A stretch of DNA of 64,000 bases from Lentzea cavernae (GCF_014653695.1 NZ_BNAR01000002.1:248001-312000), one strand, 5' to 3'. Shown: positions 1-7,966, numbered from the stretch's first letter. The notes: generated from the sequence alone by a model not told the origin. Numbers and translations: made by a program.

Positions 1-752
1 CGGTGAGCGTGTGCCTGCCGAGCGGCGCGCACGCGGACGCCGCCGTGCTCGCGTTGCGGGCGGGCAAGCACGTGGTCGTGGAGAAGCCGATCGACGTCAC
101 CCTGGGTGCGGCGGACCGGATCATCGCCGCCGAACGCGAGTCCGGCCGCACCGTGGCGGTGATCAGCCAGCGGCGGTTCCAGCCCGAGGCCGCCGCCGCA
201 CGTCGTGCTGTGGCCGGGGGCAGGCTGGGCCGGATCACCTCGGGCATCGCCGAGTCGACGTTCTGGCGCCCGCAGGAGTACTACGACTCCAAGCCGTGGC
301 GCGGCACCTGGGCGCTCGACGGCGGTGGCGCGTTGATGAACCAGGGCGTGCACGCCGTCGACCTGCTGCTGTGGCTGATGGGCGAGCCCGTGGAGGTGCT
401 GGCCCGCAGTGCCCGCCTGGCCCACGACCGCATCGAGGTCGAGGACACGGTCGCGGCGGTCGTGACGTTCGCGAGCGGCGCGCTGGGCACGATCACCGCG
501 ACCACGGCGGCCAATCCCGGCCTGCCGGTGCGGGTCGCGGTGCACGGCGACCGCGGCAGCGTCGTGATCGGCGAGAGCGGCTCGGTCGACGACGCACACC
601 TCGCCCAGTACGCGGACTTCCTCGATGCGGTGGAAGAGGGCCGGCCGCCTCTCGTCGGCACCGCGGACGCACGCCGTGCTCTCGCCGTCGTGCTGGCCGT
701 CTACGAATCCGCCCGCACCGGCGAACCCGTCACCCCGAACGGAGAACGGTAG
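1..752 (+). CDS. Gfo/Idh/MocA family oxidoreductase, 5' end outside window
   Basis: This is the C-terminal part of an NAD(P)-dependent sugar or cyclitol dehydrogenase; the N-terminal Rossmann glycine motif lies upstream of the window. The visible part opens with the Rossmann end, then GKHVVVEKPIDVT, which contains the EKP lysine motif typical of the family. GGGALMNQGVHAVDLLLWLMG follows and is typical of the C-terminal alpha/beta domain. About 249 codons are visible of a usual 340-380. The stop overlaps the next gene's GTG start, so the two are co-transcribed. The substrate cannot be read from the sequence; the GH20 enzyme downstream hints at amino-sugar or glycan metabolism. Confidence 0.9.
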   Translation, partial: VSVCLPSGAHADAAVLALRAGKHVVVEKPIDVTLGAADRIIAAERESGRTVAVISQRRFQPEAAAARRAVAGGRLGRITSGIAESTFWRPQEYYDSKPWRGTWALDGGGALMNQGVHAVDLLLWLMGEPVEVLARSARLAHDRIEVEDTVAAVVTFASGALGTITATTAANPGLPVRVAVHGDRGSVVIGESGSVDDAHLAQYADFLDAVEEGRPPLVGTADARRALAVVLAVYESARTGEPVTPNGER

Positions 753-1543
753 TGCGCATCGGCATCATCGGCACCGAGAACAGCCACGCCGACCACATCA
801 TCGACCACCTCGAAGCGGGAACCGGGCCGCGTGTGGTGGCGATCAGCGGCGGTCCGTCGGAGCGCAACGAGTCGTTGCGGCTCAAGGGTTCCCTGACGGT
901 CGTGGACGCACCGGAGGACCTGCTCGGCCTGGTCGACGCGGTGGTCGTCGCCGACCGGCACGGAGACCTGCACCGCGCACACGCCACGCCGTTCCTGCGT
1001 GCGGGCTTACCGGTCTTCATCGACAAACCGCTGGCCTGCACGGTGGAGGACGCGTCGGCGATCATCGCGGAAGCTCAGAAGCACAACGCGCCGCTGACGT
1101 CGTTCTCCGCGTTGCGCTGGCTCCCCGACACCGATGCGCTCGCCGCCCTGGGCCCTGCTCGCCGGGTGACGGCGTCGGGGCCGGTCGACCCCGCGAGCCC
1201 GTACGGCGGCATCTTCTTCTACGGCATCCATCCCGTCGACGTGGCGTTGCGGCTCGCGCCCGGCCCGATCCACTCGGTCGGCGTCACCCGGCACGCCGGC
1301 CGCATCACCGTCCACGCCGAGGTGGGCGACACCGAGGTCGAGATCGACCTGGTGCTGGGCGAGGCGCCGTTCACCGCCTCCGCCGGCACGTCCCCGCGGG
1401 AACTGGTGCTCGACGAGCACTACTTCGTACCCGGCCTGGAGGCGTTCCTCGCCATGGCCGCGACCGGCGAGCCTCCCATCAGCCACGACGACCTGCTGCG
1501 CCCCGTCCACCTGCTCGACGCCGTCGCGAAGGCCACCACGTGA
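752..1543 (+). CDS. Short Gfo/Idh/MocA family oxidoreductase
   Basis: A 263-residue protein starting MRIGIIGTENSHADHII. It has an N-terminal Rossmann-like segment, a DKP motif (AGLPVFIDKPLACTVEDA) in place of EKP, and a short C-terminal domain with YGGIFFYGIHPVDVALRL. It is about 80-100 residues shorter than usual members. The GTG start shares its first base with the upstream TAG stop, and the stop overlaps the next GTG, placing it mid-operon between another family member and a hexosaminidase. It may act as a partner dehydrogenase in two-step oxidation/reduction chemistry on a sugar; that is inference. The start is fixed by the overlap. Confidence 0.85.
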   Translation: MRIGIIGTENSHADHIIDHLEAGTGPRVVAISGGPSERNESLRLKGSLTVVDAPEDLLGLVDAVVVADRHGDLHRAHATPFLRAGLPVFIDKPLACTVEDASAIIAEAQKHNAPLTSFSALRWLPDTDALAALGPARRVTASGPVDPASPYGGIFFYGIHPVDVALRLAPGPIHSVGVTRHAGRITVHAEVGDTEVEIDLVLGEAPFTASAGTSPRELVLDEHYFVPGLEAFLAMAATGEPPISHDDLLRPVHLLDAVAKATT

Positions 1544-2985
1544 TCATCCCCAAGCCCGTCCACCTCGTCCGCTCCCCCGGGACCTTCCGCCCGACCGCCA
1601 TCGCCGCCTCCGGCGAGGCCGTTCCGGTCGCGCGACTCCTGCAGTCCTACGTGGACCTGCCGCTGCGCCCGGACGGCGACGTGGTGCTGGAGGTGGACGG
1701 CGAGGGCGAGGCCTACTCGTTGTCCGTGACGGCGTCCGGAATCCGGCTGCGCGGCTCGGTCGCGGGCCTGCGGCACGCCGTGCAGTCCCTGCGGCAGCTC
1801 ACGTCCGGCGGCGAGGTCCCGCTCGTCGAGGTGCGCGACGAACCGCGCTTCGCCTGGCGCGGAGCCATGATCGACGTGGCCCGGCACTTCCAGCCGGTCT
1901 CCTACCTGCGGCGGCTCGTCGACCAGATCGCGTCGTACAAGCTCAACGTGCTGCACCTGCACCTCACCGACGACCAGGGCTGGCGGATGCCGGTGGACCG
2001 CCACCCGGCCCTCACCGAGGTGGGCGGACACCGCGCCGAGAGCATGATCGGCCCGGCCGGCGGCACCACCTACGACGGCACACCGCACGGCGGTGCCTAC
2101 ACGAAGGAAGAGCTGCGGTCACTCGTCTTCCACGCGGCCGCCCGCGGCGTCACCGTCGTCCCCGAGATCGAGATGCCGGGTCACGCCCGCGCCGCCCTGG
2201 CCGCGTACCCGGAGCTGGGCAACTTCCCCGCGCGCTCGTTGCCCGTCTGGACCGGCTGGGGCGTGTCCGACGCGCTGTTCGGCGTGCAGGAGCAGACCTT
2301 CGCGTTCCTGCGCGAGGTGCTGGACGAGGTGCTCGAGGTCTTCCCGTCCCCGCACGTCCACATCGGCGGCGACGAGTGCCCCGCCGCGGAGTGGGAGACC
2401 AGTCCGCTGGCCGCCGCCCGCATCGCGGCCGAGGGCCTGCCGGGACCGGCCTCGGTGCACGGCTGGTTCCTGGGCCGCGTCAGCTCGTACCTCGTGTCGC
2501 GGGGCAGGCACCCGATCTGCTGGGACGACGGCGAGAACCCGCACGGTCTGCCCCGCGAGGCCGCGGTGATGATCTGGCGCGACCCCGAGCACGGCCTGGA
2601 AGCCGTCCGCCGAGGCCACCAGCTGGTCATGGCGCCGTTTCGCAGCACGTACCTCGACTACCCGCAGAGCGCCTCGGGTGAGCCTCCCGGCCAGCCCGCA
2701 GCCGTGGTGTCGCTGGAGGACGTCTACCGCAACGATCCGCTGCCGTCCGGGTGGGACGCCGAGTGCGCCGCTCGGGTGCTCGGCACGCAGGCCCAGCTCT
2801 GGACCGAGTTCGTGCGGACTCCGGAACACGCCGAGTACCTGGCGTTCCCGCGGTTGTGCGCGCTGGCCGAGTCGGCGTGGTCGGTGCGGCGGTCCTGGCC
2901 GGACTTCCAGCAACGGCTGGCCGCGCACGCGCCGATGCTCGCCGAGGTCGCACCGCACCACCGGCCGCTCGGCCTCAGGCCTTGA
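1540..2985 (+). CDS. GH20 family beta-N-acetylhexosaminidase
   Basis: A 481-residue glycoside hydrolase family 20 enzyme predicted to remove terminal GlcNAc/GalNAc. The N-terminal GH20b-like domain (about residues 1-105) is followed by a TIM barrel starting at FAWRGAMIDVARHFQPV. The catalytic pair is visible in HVHIGGDECPA (D278-E279, substrate-assisted mechanism). Other barrel motifs are LHLHLTDDQGWR and VVPEIEMPGHARAALAAYPEL. No signal peptide is seen, so it probably acts in the cytoplasm on imported oligosaccharides. Its GTG overlaps the preceding stop by 4 nt, and its 3' end overlaps the convergent arfC-like gene by 11 nt. Family assignment is firm; substrate is not. Confidence 0.95.
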   Translation: MIIPKPVHLVRSPGTFRPTAIAASGEAVPVARLLQSYVDLPLRPDGDVVLEVDGEGEAYSLSVTASGIRLRGSVAGLRHAVQSLRQLTSGGEVPLVEVRDEPRFAWRGAMIDVARHFQPVSYLRRLVDQIASYKLNVLHLHLTDDQGWRMPVDRHPALTEVGGHRAESMIGPAGGTTYDGTPHGGAYTKEELRSLVFHAAARGVTVVPEIEMPGHARAALAAYPELGNFPARSLPVWTGWGVSDALFGVQEQTFAFLREVLDEVLEVFPSPHVHIGGDECPAAEWETSPLAAARIAAEGLPGPASVHGWFLGRVSSYLVSRGRHPICWDDGENPHGLPREAAVMIWRDPEHGLEAVRRGHQLVMAPFRSTYLDYPQSASGEPPGQPAAVVSLEDVYRNDPLPSGWDAECAARVLGTQAQLWTEFVRTPEHAEYLAFPRLCALAESAWSVRRSWPDFQQRLAAHAPMLAEVAPHHRPLGLRP

Positions 2986-3334
2986 CGCGGCCCTTGGTCG
3001 TCCACCGCCGGTAGCCCGCCGACACGGCCTCCGCCTCCGACCCGAACGTCATGTCGCCCTTCATCCGCCGGTAGTACGGCGAATCCGGCGTGTGGAAGAC
3101 CATCGTCTTCGAGTTGCCCTTGACCGGCAACGGCTGCTTCACCGGCTTCGGCGCGGCGACCGGCTGCTCGGCGATCACCACCTGCTCCGCCGCCGGGCGG
3201 GGCGCGGGCAGGGCCAGGCGGGTCTTCGGGCGTTCGGGCTGCAGGCGGCCGCGCACCGACAGCCACGTCACCAGGACGCCGACGGCGAACGACGCCAGGC
3301 ACAGCAGGAACATCTGCGAGAACAACCAGAGCAC
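2975..3334 (-). CDS. arfC: ArfC-like sunset-domain membrane protein
   Basis: A 119-residue protein with one N-terminal transmembrane helix (about residues 3-28), an Ala/Pro/Lys linker, and a C-terminal domain with KGNSKTMVFHTPDSPYYRRM and FGSEAEAVSAGYRRW. That is the sunset-domain pattern seen in the accessory protein ArfC of mycobacterial arfABC. The GTG start is chosen because AGGAG at 3341-3345 lies 7 nt upstream and overlaps the stop region of the preceding arfA-like gene. Only 9 bases separate the genes, so no arfB fits between them. In mycobacteria this locus is linked to acid-pH adaptation and the OmpATb pore. The name is by domain and neighbour and is not proven orthology. Confidence 0.75.
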   Translation of the reverse strand: MLWLFSQMFLLCLASFAVGVLVTWLSVRGRLQPERPKTRLALPAPRPAAEQVVIAEQPVAAPKPVKQPLPVKGNSKTMVFHTPDSPYYRRMKGDMTFGSEAEAVSAGYRRWTTKGRVKA

Positions 3335-3343
3335 AGCGAACTC

Positions 3344-4309
3344 CTAACGGACTACGACGTCGACCTGGCGTGTGCCCGGGTCGTACTCGCCGCCGGGGGC
3401 GGGACGGGTCTCGATGGCGATCAGCGCGGGCGCCACGCCCTGGCCGACGAGGACGTCGCGGACCATCTGCCCGCGCGTCGTCGCCACCGCCTGGTCGGTG
3501 CCGTGGGCGACCAACGTGATCGAGGCGCGCGGCGCGACCAGCAGCATGCGGCCGACGCGCTCGATGAGCACCGTGCCGTGCCCCTCGTAGGCGGTGGTGC
3601 CCTGCACGAACCGGATCGCCCCGTTGCCGTTGACCAGCCGGGAGATCGAGTCGTGCAGCGCCTCGACGTTGAGGTCACCGGCCGTCGTGGAGGGGCCGAC
3701 CTCGATGCGGTCGGAGACCTGCAGACCGTTCGCGGCCTGCCGGACGGCGTCGCGGACCGCGGTCGCCCTGGCCTCGTCCGGCACGCGGGCGGCCACCACG
3801 ACCTGTCCGTTGTGGACTGTCGTGGTCACGTCCGACACCTTGGCGGACAGGGCGGCGGAGACCACGCGCCCGATCACGACCGGCGGGATCGGCAACAGGC
3901 CGCCGAGCCGGAGCGCGGCCGTGACGCGGTGGCCGTCGGTCTGCACGGCTTCGAGGAGCGCACGGCGTTCGGCGTCGTCGGCAACCGCGCCGGACACCAG
4001 GATCTCGGCGCCGCGCACGGCCACGAGCAACTGCTCGGGCTCGGCCGCGCGCACGTCGGCGGCACCGACGCCGGACACGTCGGACACCACGGCGCGCACC
4101 GCGTCGACCGAGCGCGGCGCGACCTCCCTGACCACGACCGTCCGCCCGTCGACCGCGACGACGCCGTGGTAGCCGGCCTTGCCGAGCGCTGTCCGCACGT
4201 CGGCGTGCAGCGTCCGTTCGATGCCACCGCTGTAGACGACCACGCCGGTGGCGGCGAGCAACGCGGGCACCAAGAGCCCGCCAATCCAAACCGCGTGAGG
4301 CAAACGCAC
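3344..4309 (-). CDS. arfA: ArfA/OmpATb-like channel-forming protein (BON + OmpA-like)
   Basis: A 321-residue envelope protein with an N-terminal signal-anchor helix (about residues 7-28, WIGGLLVPALLAATGVVVY). BON-like repeats occupy about 30-200 (for example LRLGGLLPIPPVVIGRVVSAALS), and a C-terminal OmpA-like segment (about 205-321) contains a VLIERVGRMLLVAPRASITLVAHGTDQ-type core and a final RQVDVVV strand. The layout matches mycobacterial ArfA/OmpATb. The GTG start gives the anchor helix directly. It precedes the arfC-like gene by 9 nt in one operon. The upstream gap (4310-4484) holds two large hairpins that separate it from the next operon. Confidence 0.78.
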   Translation of the reverse strand: MRLPHAVWIGGLLVPALLAATGVVVYSGGIERTLHADVRTALGKAGYHGVVAVDGRTVVVREVAPRSVDAVRAVVSDVSGVGAADVRAAEPEQLLVAVRGAEILVSGAVADDAERRALLEAVQTDGHRVTAALRLGGLLPIPPVVIGRVVSAALSAKVSDVTTTVHNGQVVVAARVPDEARATAVRDAVRQAANGLQVSDRIEVGPSTTAGDLNVEALHDSISRLVNGNGAIRFVQGTTAYEGHGTVLIERVGRMLLVAPRASITLVAHGTDQAVATTRGQMVRDVLVGQGVAPALIAIETRPAPGGEYDPGTRQVDVVVR

Positions 4310-4361
4310 GGCGCAGGGGTACCGGACTTCGCAACCGGAAATCCAACCGCTTCAGCCTTTC

Positions 4362-4405
4362 GGACCGAACTTCACCCGGTCAGGTGGCCGGGTGGAGTTC
4401 GGTCC
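4362..4405 (-). terminator. Large hairpin A downstream of the 4485-7831 operon
   Basis: Arms at 4362-4379 and 4388-4405 form an 18-bp stem with a single G-U-compatible mismatch and an 8-nt loop. The hairpin lies beyond the end of the minus-strand operon finishing at 4485 and before the arfA start. No T-run follows it, which fits actinobacterial L-shaped terminators. Confidence 0.6.
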
Positions 4406-4414
4406 GGCTGTGCT

Positions 4415-4458
4415 AGTGCGGTGACCACAACCCGGCAAGGGTTGGTGGTCACCGCACT
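4415..4458 (-). terminator. Large hairpin B downstream of the 4485-7831 operon
   Basis: Arms AGTGCGGTGACCAC (4415-4428) and GTGGTCACCGCACT (4445-4458) pair perfectly. The stem is extended by AACCC (4429-4433) with GGGTT (4439-4443) across a one-base bulge. It lies 26 bases after the operon's last stop codon and is the likely primary terminator, with hairpin A as a second one. Confidence 0.65.
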
Positions 4459-4484
4459 GGCGACTTCAGAGTCCGGTGCAGGCG

Positions 4485-5003
4485 CTAGTCCACCGTGGCG
4501 CGCGTGCGGCGCCAGGCGACGACGATCAATGCGATCAGACCGAACAGCGGGATCGTGCTGATGGCCCAGGACAGGCCCATCGGTGGTCCCGGCTGCTCCA
4601 TCACCTGCAGGCTCTTCAGCTCACCCGACCCGGCGCCCGCCGGTCCCTCGACGTCGAACTTCATCGTCCACGTCCCCTGCTCGGGCAGGGCGAAGATGTC
4701 GAGACCCCACACCTCGCGCTTGCGGGGGTGGCGCGCCAGCGGGCTGTCGTCGGCCTCCACGCCCTCGCGGAACAGGGTGAGCGTGCCCTTCTTGCCCTCG
4801 ATCCCGTTCTCCGGCGCGAAGGTGAAGTCGAGCGACTGCATGGCCTTCACCGGCCACGTGCTGAAGCCGATGGTCAGGTCGTACGGTCCGGCCTGCACCT
4901 TCTCGGTGTGCACGACGTTCACCGGTTCGAAGGCCAGTGCGGGTGCGGCCAGTCCGAACAGCAGCGCGACGGTGCCCGCGAGTCCCAGCAGCGTCCTACG
5001 CAT
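4485..5003 (-). CDS. Exported C-terminally anchored protein, last gene of membrane operon
   Basis: A 172-residue protein with a cleavable signal peptide (MRRTLLGLAGTVALLFGLAAPALA, about 1-24). An extracytoplasmic beta-rich domain of about 110 residues follows (GPYDLTIGFSTWPVKAMQSLDFTF), then a C-terminal transmembrane helix (SWAISTIPLFGLIALIVVAW) with a basic cytoplasmic tail. I recognise no named family; the short beta-sandwich resembles the YtkA/FixH-like domains of its operon mates. Its ATG overlaps the end of the upstream membrane protein gene by 8 nt, so translation is probably coupled. It may be a surface ligand-binding or stabilising subunit of a complex built by the four proteins (inference). 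Confidence 0.8.
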   Translation of the reverse strand: MRRTLLGLAGTVALLFGLAAPALAFEPVNVVHTEKVQAGPYDLTIGFSTWPVKAMQSLDFTFAPENGIEGKKGTLTLFREGVEADDSPLARHPRKREVWGLDIFALPEQGTWTMKFDVEGPAGAGSGELKSLQVMEQPGPPMGLSWAISTIPLFGLIALIVVAWRRTRATVD

Positions 5004-6099
5004 GGCGGTCTTCCTTTGCTGGTGCGAGGTGGCGGAGCATGTGGCCGAACCGCCGGCCGAGCATCCCGGCGAGGGCGCCGAGCACCGCGCCCGCCACGAC
5101 GGTGGGGAGGTAGCGCTCGAGGGCGGGGAAGTTGCTGCCGTAGGTCAGCATCCGCTGCAGGGGCGCGCAGGCCGTGATGATCACGCCGCCGGCCAGGCCC
5201 GCGACCCAGGCGGGCAGTCCGCGCAGCAGTTCCACGGCGACCGCGACGAGGATCAGGCTCATCGGGATCATGTTGGGCAGGCCCGGAATGCCATCGGCGT
5301 AGTCGCGCAGCGGAAGGCCGGTGGCGTCCGCGTAGACCTCGGTCGCCCACGGCGAGAACCACCAGAACACGGCCTGCAGCAGGGCGACGACGACTCCGAC
5401 GGCGAAGGCGCCGCCGCGGCGGTTCAGCACGTACGCGCCCATGAACAGGATCATCACCGAGAAGAACGCGCTGCCCGCGTTGACCGTGTTGACGGGTCCG
5501 CCGGGCAGGGCGCTCAGGCCGAGCACGGTCACCATGCTGAACGCCAGCAACGTGCCCGCGGCCGCGGCGATGCCGTAGGTGCCCCAGCTGTCGTCACGGG
5601 CGACCGCGAAGACCATGACCGCGCCGACCATCGTGATCGAGATCGACAGCAGCAGCCCGATGTGCGGCGGCGAGTCGATCACGGCGTCGAAGCCGTACAG
5701 GCCGTGCCACCACTGGTCCCAGAGTCCGTAGACGAGGAACAGCGCGGCGCCGATGCCGGAGACCAGGTAGCCGACGGGTGCGGAGAACGTGCGGCCGAAG
5801 ACGCCGACCGCGCGGCCGCCGACCATCGGGTCGATCGCCTTGTCGCGCTTGGCGTTCGCCGTCGTCATCAGCACGACGGCGAGGCTCGCCAGGCCGGAGA
5901 TCGCACTGCCCGCGTACAGGAACAGGTGCGGCAAGGTGAAGAACGTGTCCGGACCGACGTCGCTGTGCCACTGGATGTCCCAGGTCAGGCCGATCAACGA
6001 GATGAGGGTGCCGCCGAGCACGACGCTCGCCGGGACCAGCCCTCTCGGGACCGTCCTCGCCGACGACGTCGCCGACGCCGCCGTGATGTTCACAGTCAT
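4996..6099 (-). CDS. Polytopic membrane protein with conserved-looking WDIQWH and FFTLPH motifs
   Basis: A 367-residue integral membrane protein with roughly eight to ten hydrophobic helices. The first third carries intramembrane His/Asp motifs: LTWDIQWHSDVGPDTFFTLP, then PHLFLYAG; later YGLWDQWWHGLYGFDAVIDSPPHIG. Such His clusters suggest metal binding or redox chemistry, but I do not recognise a characterised family. The ATG at 6099 is preceded by a strong GGGGGAGGA ribosome-binding site (complement of 6100-6109). The 3' end overlaps the next gene by 8 nt, and the upstream FixH-like gene ends 11 nt before its start. It appears to be the core of the operon. Confidence 0.82.
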   Translation of the reverse strand: MTVNITAASATSSARTVPRGLVPASVVLGGTLISLIGLTWDIQWHSDVGPDTFFTLPHLFLYAGSAISGLASLAVVLMTTANAKRDKAIDPMVGGRAVGVFGRTFSAPVGYLVSGIGAALFLVYGLWDQWWHGLYGFDAVIDSPPHIGLLLSISITMVGAVMVFAVARDDSWGTYGIAAAAGTLLAFSMVTVLGLSALPGGPVNTVNAGSAFFSVMILFMGAYVLNRRGGAFAVGVVVALLQAVFWWFSPWATEVYADATGLPLRDYADGIPGLPNMIPMSLILVAVAVELLRGLPAWVAGLAGGVIITACAPLQRMLTYGSNFPALERYLPTVVAGAVLGALAGMLGRRFGHMLRHLAPAKEDRHA

Positions 6100-6110
6100 T
6101 CCTCCCCCTT

Positions 6111-6497
6111 CTAGGTGAGCAGCAGCGGGATCACGACCCGCTCGCCGCGCAGTGACACGGTGATTTCCCACTGGCCTGCCATGAACAGGTCGACGCCCGC
6201 CACCCGGTACCGGCCGGGGGCCTGCGGCGCCGCCGTGATCGGGGCGAGCGCGTGGCCCATCTGCGGCATCGCCGGTTCGACCGTCACGTCGCCGTCGGCG
6301 GCGTTGCCGGACCGGTCGGTGATCCGCAGGTCGAACGTGTTGCTGCCGGAGCGCGTGCTGACGGGTGTGAGCTCGAACCTCAGCTGACCGGTCTCGGCGA
6401 GGTGCGGCTGGGTCTCGACGCCGCGCGGCCACAGCACCACCAGCGCTGCCACGACCGCGAGCACCCCGGCGACGACGGCCACGGCTGAACGCCTCAC
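6111..6497 (-). CDS. FixH/YtkA-like membrane-anchored small protein
   Basis: A 128-residue protein with an N-terminal anchor helix (SAVAVVAGVLAVVAALVVLW) and an extracytoplasmic beta-sandwich. The sandwich carries VTVEPAMPQMGHALAPITAAP, a Met/His-bearing segment, and ends GQWEITVSLRGERVVIPLLLT. This is the layout of FixH/YtkA-like domains, often found with copper or cytochrome-oxidase assembly proteins. The GTG at 6497 overlaps the preceding TGA (GTGA, 6494-6497), which decides the start over longer in-frame extensions that would run into the neighbour. A metal-chaperone-like role is inferred from family resemblance and the Met/His motif only. Confidence 0.78.
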   Translation of the reverse strand: MRRSAVAVVAGVLAVVAALVVLWPRGVETQPHLAETGQLRFELTPVSTRSGSNTFDLRITDRSGNAADGDVTVEPAMPQMGHALAPITAAPQAPGRYRVAGVDLFMAGQWEITVSLRGERVVIPLLLT

Positions 6498-7831
6498 TTC
6501 GAAGCCACTCCCTTCGCGGCCGGAACGTCGACGACCTTCGGCACGGTGACGATCGAGTAGTCGCGTTCGACCTGGATCCACACGAGGTACCTGCCGGGCA
6601 ACGGGAACGAGTAGGTGAACGGCACGTCCGGCCCGTACGCGGCGACGCTCTCGTCCGGCTTGCCGGGCATGCCCGGCACCGGCGGGATCATCGAGTGCAC
6701 GTGCGCCCAGATCGGCGCCTCGGCCGCACCGCCGGTCATCGGGCCGACGACGATCATGTGCCCGAGCATGCCCAGCCACGGCTGCAGGTCGCGTTCACCG
6801 AACTTCGCGGTGATCGTGCTCGGCCTGCCCGCCTCCCGGATCTCCATCGCCGTCTCGGCCTTCCCGTCGTGCACGGGAGCGACGGCGGATCCGGCGACGT
6901 CCACACCGGACCGCAGGAGCTGCACTCCCCCGCCGCGCCGGGCGATCTCGGCGGCGACCGCGTGCACTCCCCGTTCGGGATCACGCAGCCGGGCGCGGTA
7001 CTCGCCGGGCGCCGTGCGGACGGGGTGCAGGTGGCGGAGGTGACCGGACGGCGACACCACGACGAGGTGGATGAACGCGCTGTCGTGCACCATCAGGTCG
7101 TCCACCGGACGTCCGGACGAGCCGTCCGTCAGGCTCAGCACCAGGTCCTTGTCCTCCATGCGCGGCACCATGTTCACCGGCGGCCGCGAGAAGTCCGTGA
7201 TGGACGTTCGCTCGTACGGGTTCATGACGTTGTCGAACGTCGGGTCGAGCTCGGTGCCGGGCGCCGCGACCGGCGGGATGCTCGGTGCCAGCAACGCCGC
7301 CGTCACCCCGACAGCCACCGCCGCGACCACGCCCGCCGAGGGCACCAGCGCGAGACCGGGCCTGCCGGACACCGCGAGCAGCAACGCCGCCAGCAACAGC
7401 ACGCCGGCCGCGATGAACCCGCCGTAGGTCGCGTTCTCCCACGGCGACGGCACGAGCGCCGGCACGACGAACGGGATCGTCGCCTCGTCGACCGCGAGCT
7501 CCCACGGACCGGGCCGGTCGACGTGCAGCAGCCCGGAGTGGAACCCCGGTGCGGCACCGAGTTCCACCCTGGTCGTGCTGCTCGGCGCACCGGCCGCGCG
7601 CAACGTCAGCGCCACCTCGCCCGCCGGACTCCCGGCGTGCGTCACCACGTCGACGTGCACGGGCCCCGGCACCTCCGCGACCCGCCGGATGATCACCGTC
7701 AGGTCGCGGTCGCCCAGGCTCTGCGCCACGTGGACGTCGGCGCCGGACTGGACGCCGTCGGCCAGCGCGGGGGCCCCGATCCCCAGGACCGCCCCCAGCG
7801 CGAGCAGCAAGATCACACCACGTCGTTTCAT
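6494..7831 (-). CDS. Exported membrane protein with His/Met-rich C-terminal domain, first gene of operon
   Basis: A 445-residue protein with a signal peptide (VILLLALGAVLGIGAPALA) and a first beta-sandwich (about 25-125). Two transmembrane helices follow (about 135-190), then a long extracytoplasmic region with motifs such as LMVHDSAFIHLVVVSPSGHL, RHLHPV, WLGMLGHMIVVGPM, IWAHVHSMIPPVPGM. These His/Met motifs resemble domains of copper-associated exported proteins. No characterised full-length family is recognised. It opens the operon; the ATG at 7831 faces a divergent sensor kinase gene across 135 bases containing a perfect 18-bp palindrome. The gene overlaps the FixH-like gene by 4 nt. Confidence 0.8.
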   Translation of the reverse strand: MKRRGVILLLALGAVLGIGAPALADGVQSGADVHVAQSLGDRDLTVIIRRVAEVPGPVHVDVVTHAGSPAGEVALTLRAAGAPSSTTRVELGAAPGFHSGLLHVDRPGPWELAVDEATIPFVVPALVPSPWENATYGGFIAAGVLLLAALLLAVSGRPGLALVPSAGVVAAVAVGVTAALLAPSIPPVAAPGTELDPTFDNVMNPYERTSITDFSRPPVNMVPRMEDKDLVLSLTDGSSGRPVDDLMVHDSAFIHLVVVSPSGHLRHLHPVRTAPGEYRARLRDPERGVHAVAAEIARRGGGVQLLRSGVDVAGSAVAPVHDGKAETAMEIREAGRPSTITAKFGERDLQPWLGMLGHMIVVGPMTGGAAEAPIWAHVHSMIPPVPGMPGKPDESVAAYGPDVPFTYSFPLPGRYLVWIQVERDYSIVTVPKVVDVPAAKGVASK

Positions 7832-7890
7832 CGCGACCGAAGGTAGCGATCATGGCGGGCCCGCCGCGTCACTGCGGAGACGGAAACCCC

Positions 7891-7908
7891 ATCCCCCGCG
7901 CGGGGGAT
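7891..7908. promoter_or_regulatory. Perfect 18-bp palindrome in divergent promoter region
   Basis: ATCCCCCGCGCGGGGGAT is a perfect inverted repeat midway between the divergent membrane operon (start 7831) and the sensor kinase gene (start 7967). It is a good candidate binding site for the adjacent NarL-type regulator or another repressor. The remainder of 7832-7966 shows no other clear element. Confidence 0.5.
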
Positions 7909-7966
7909 CCGCACCCCCTGTGGAGCGGGAGGATCTCAGGGCCGCCGTGCGGCAAGATTCAGCTCG

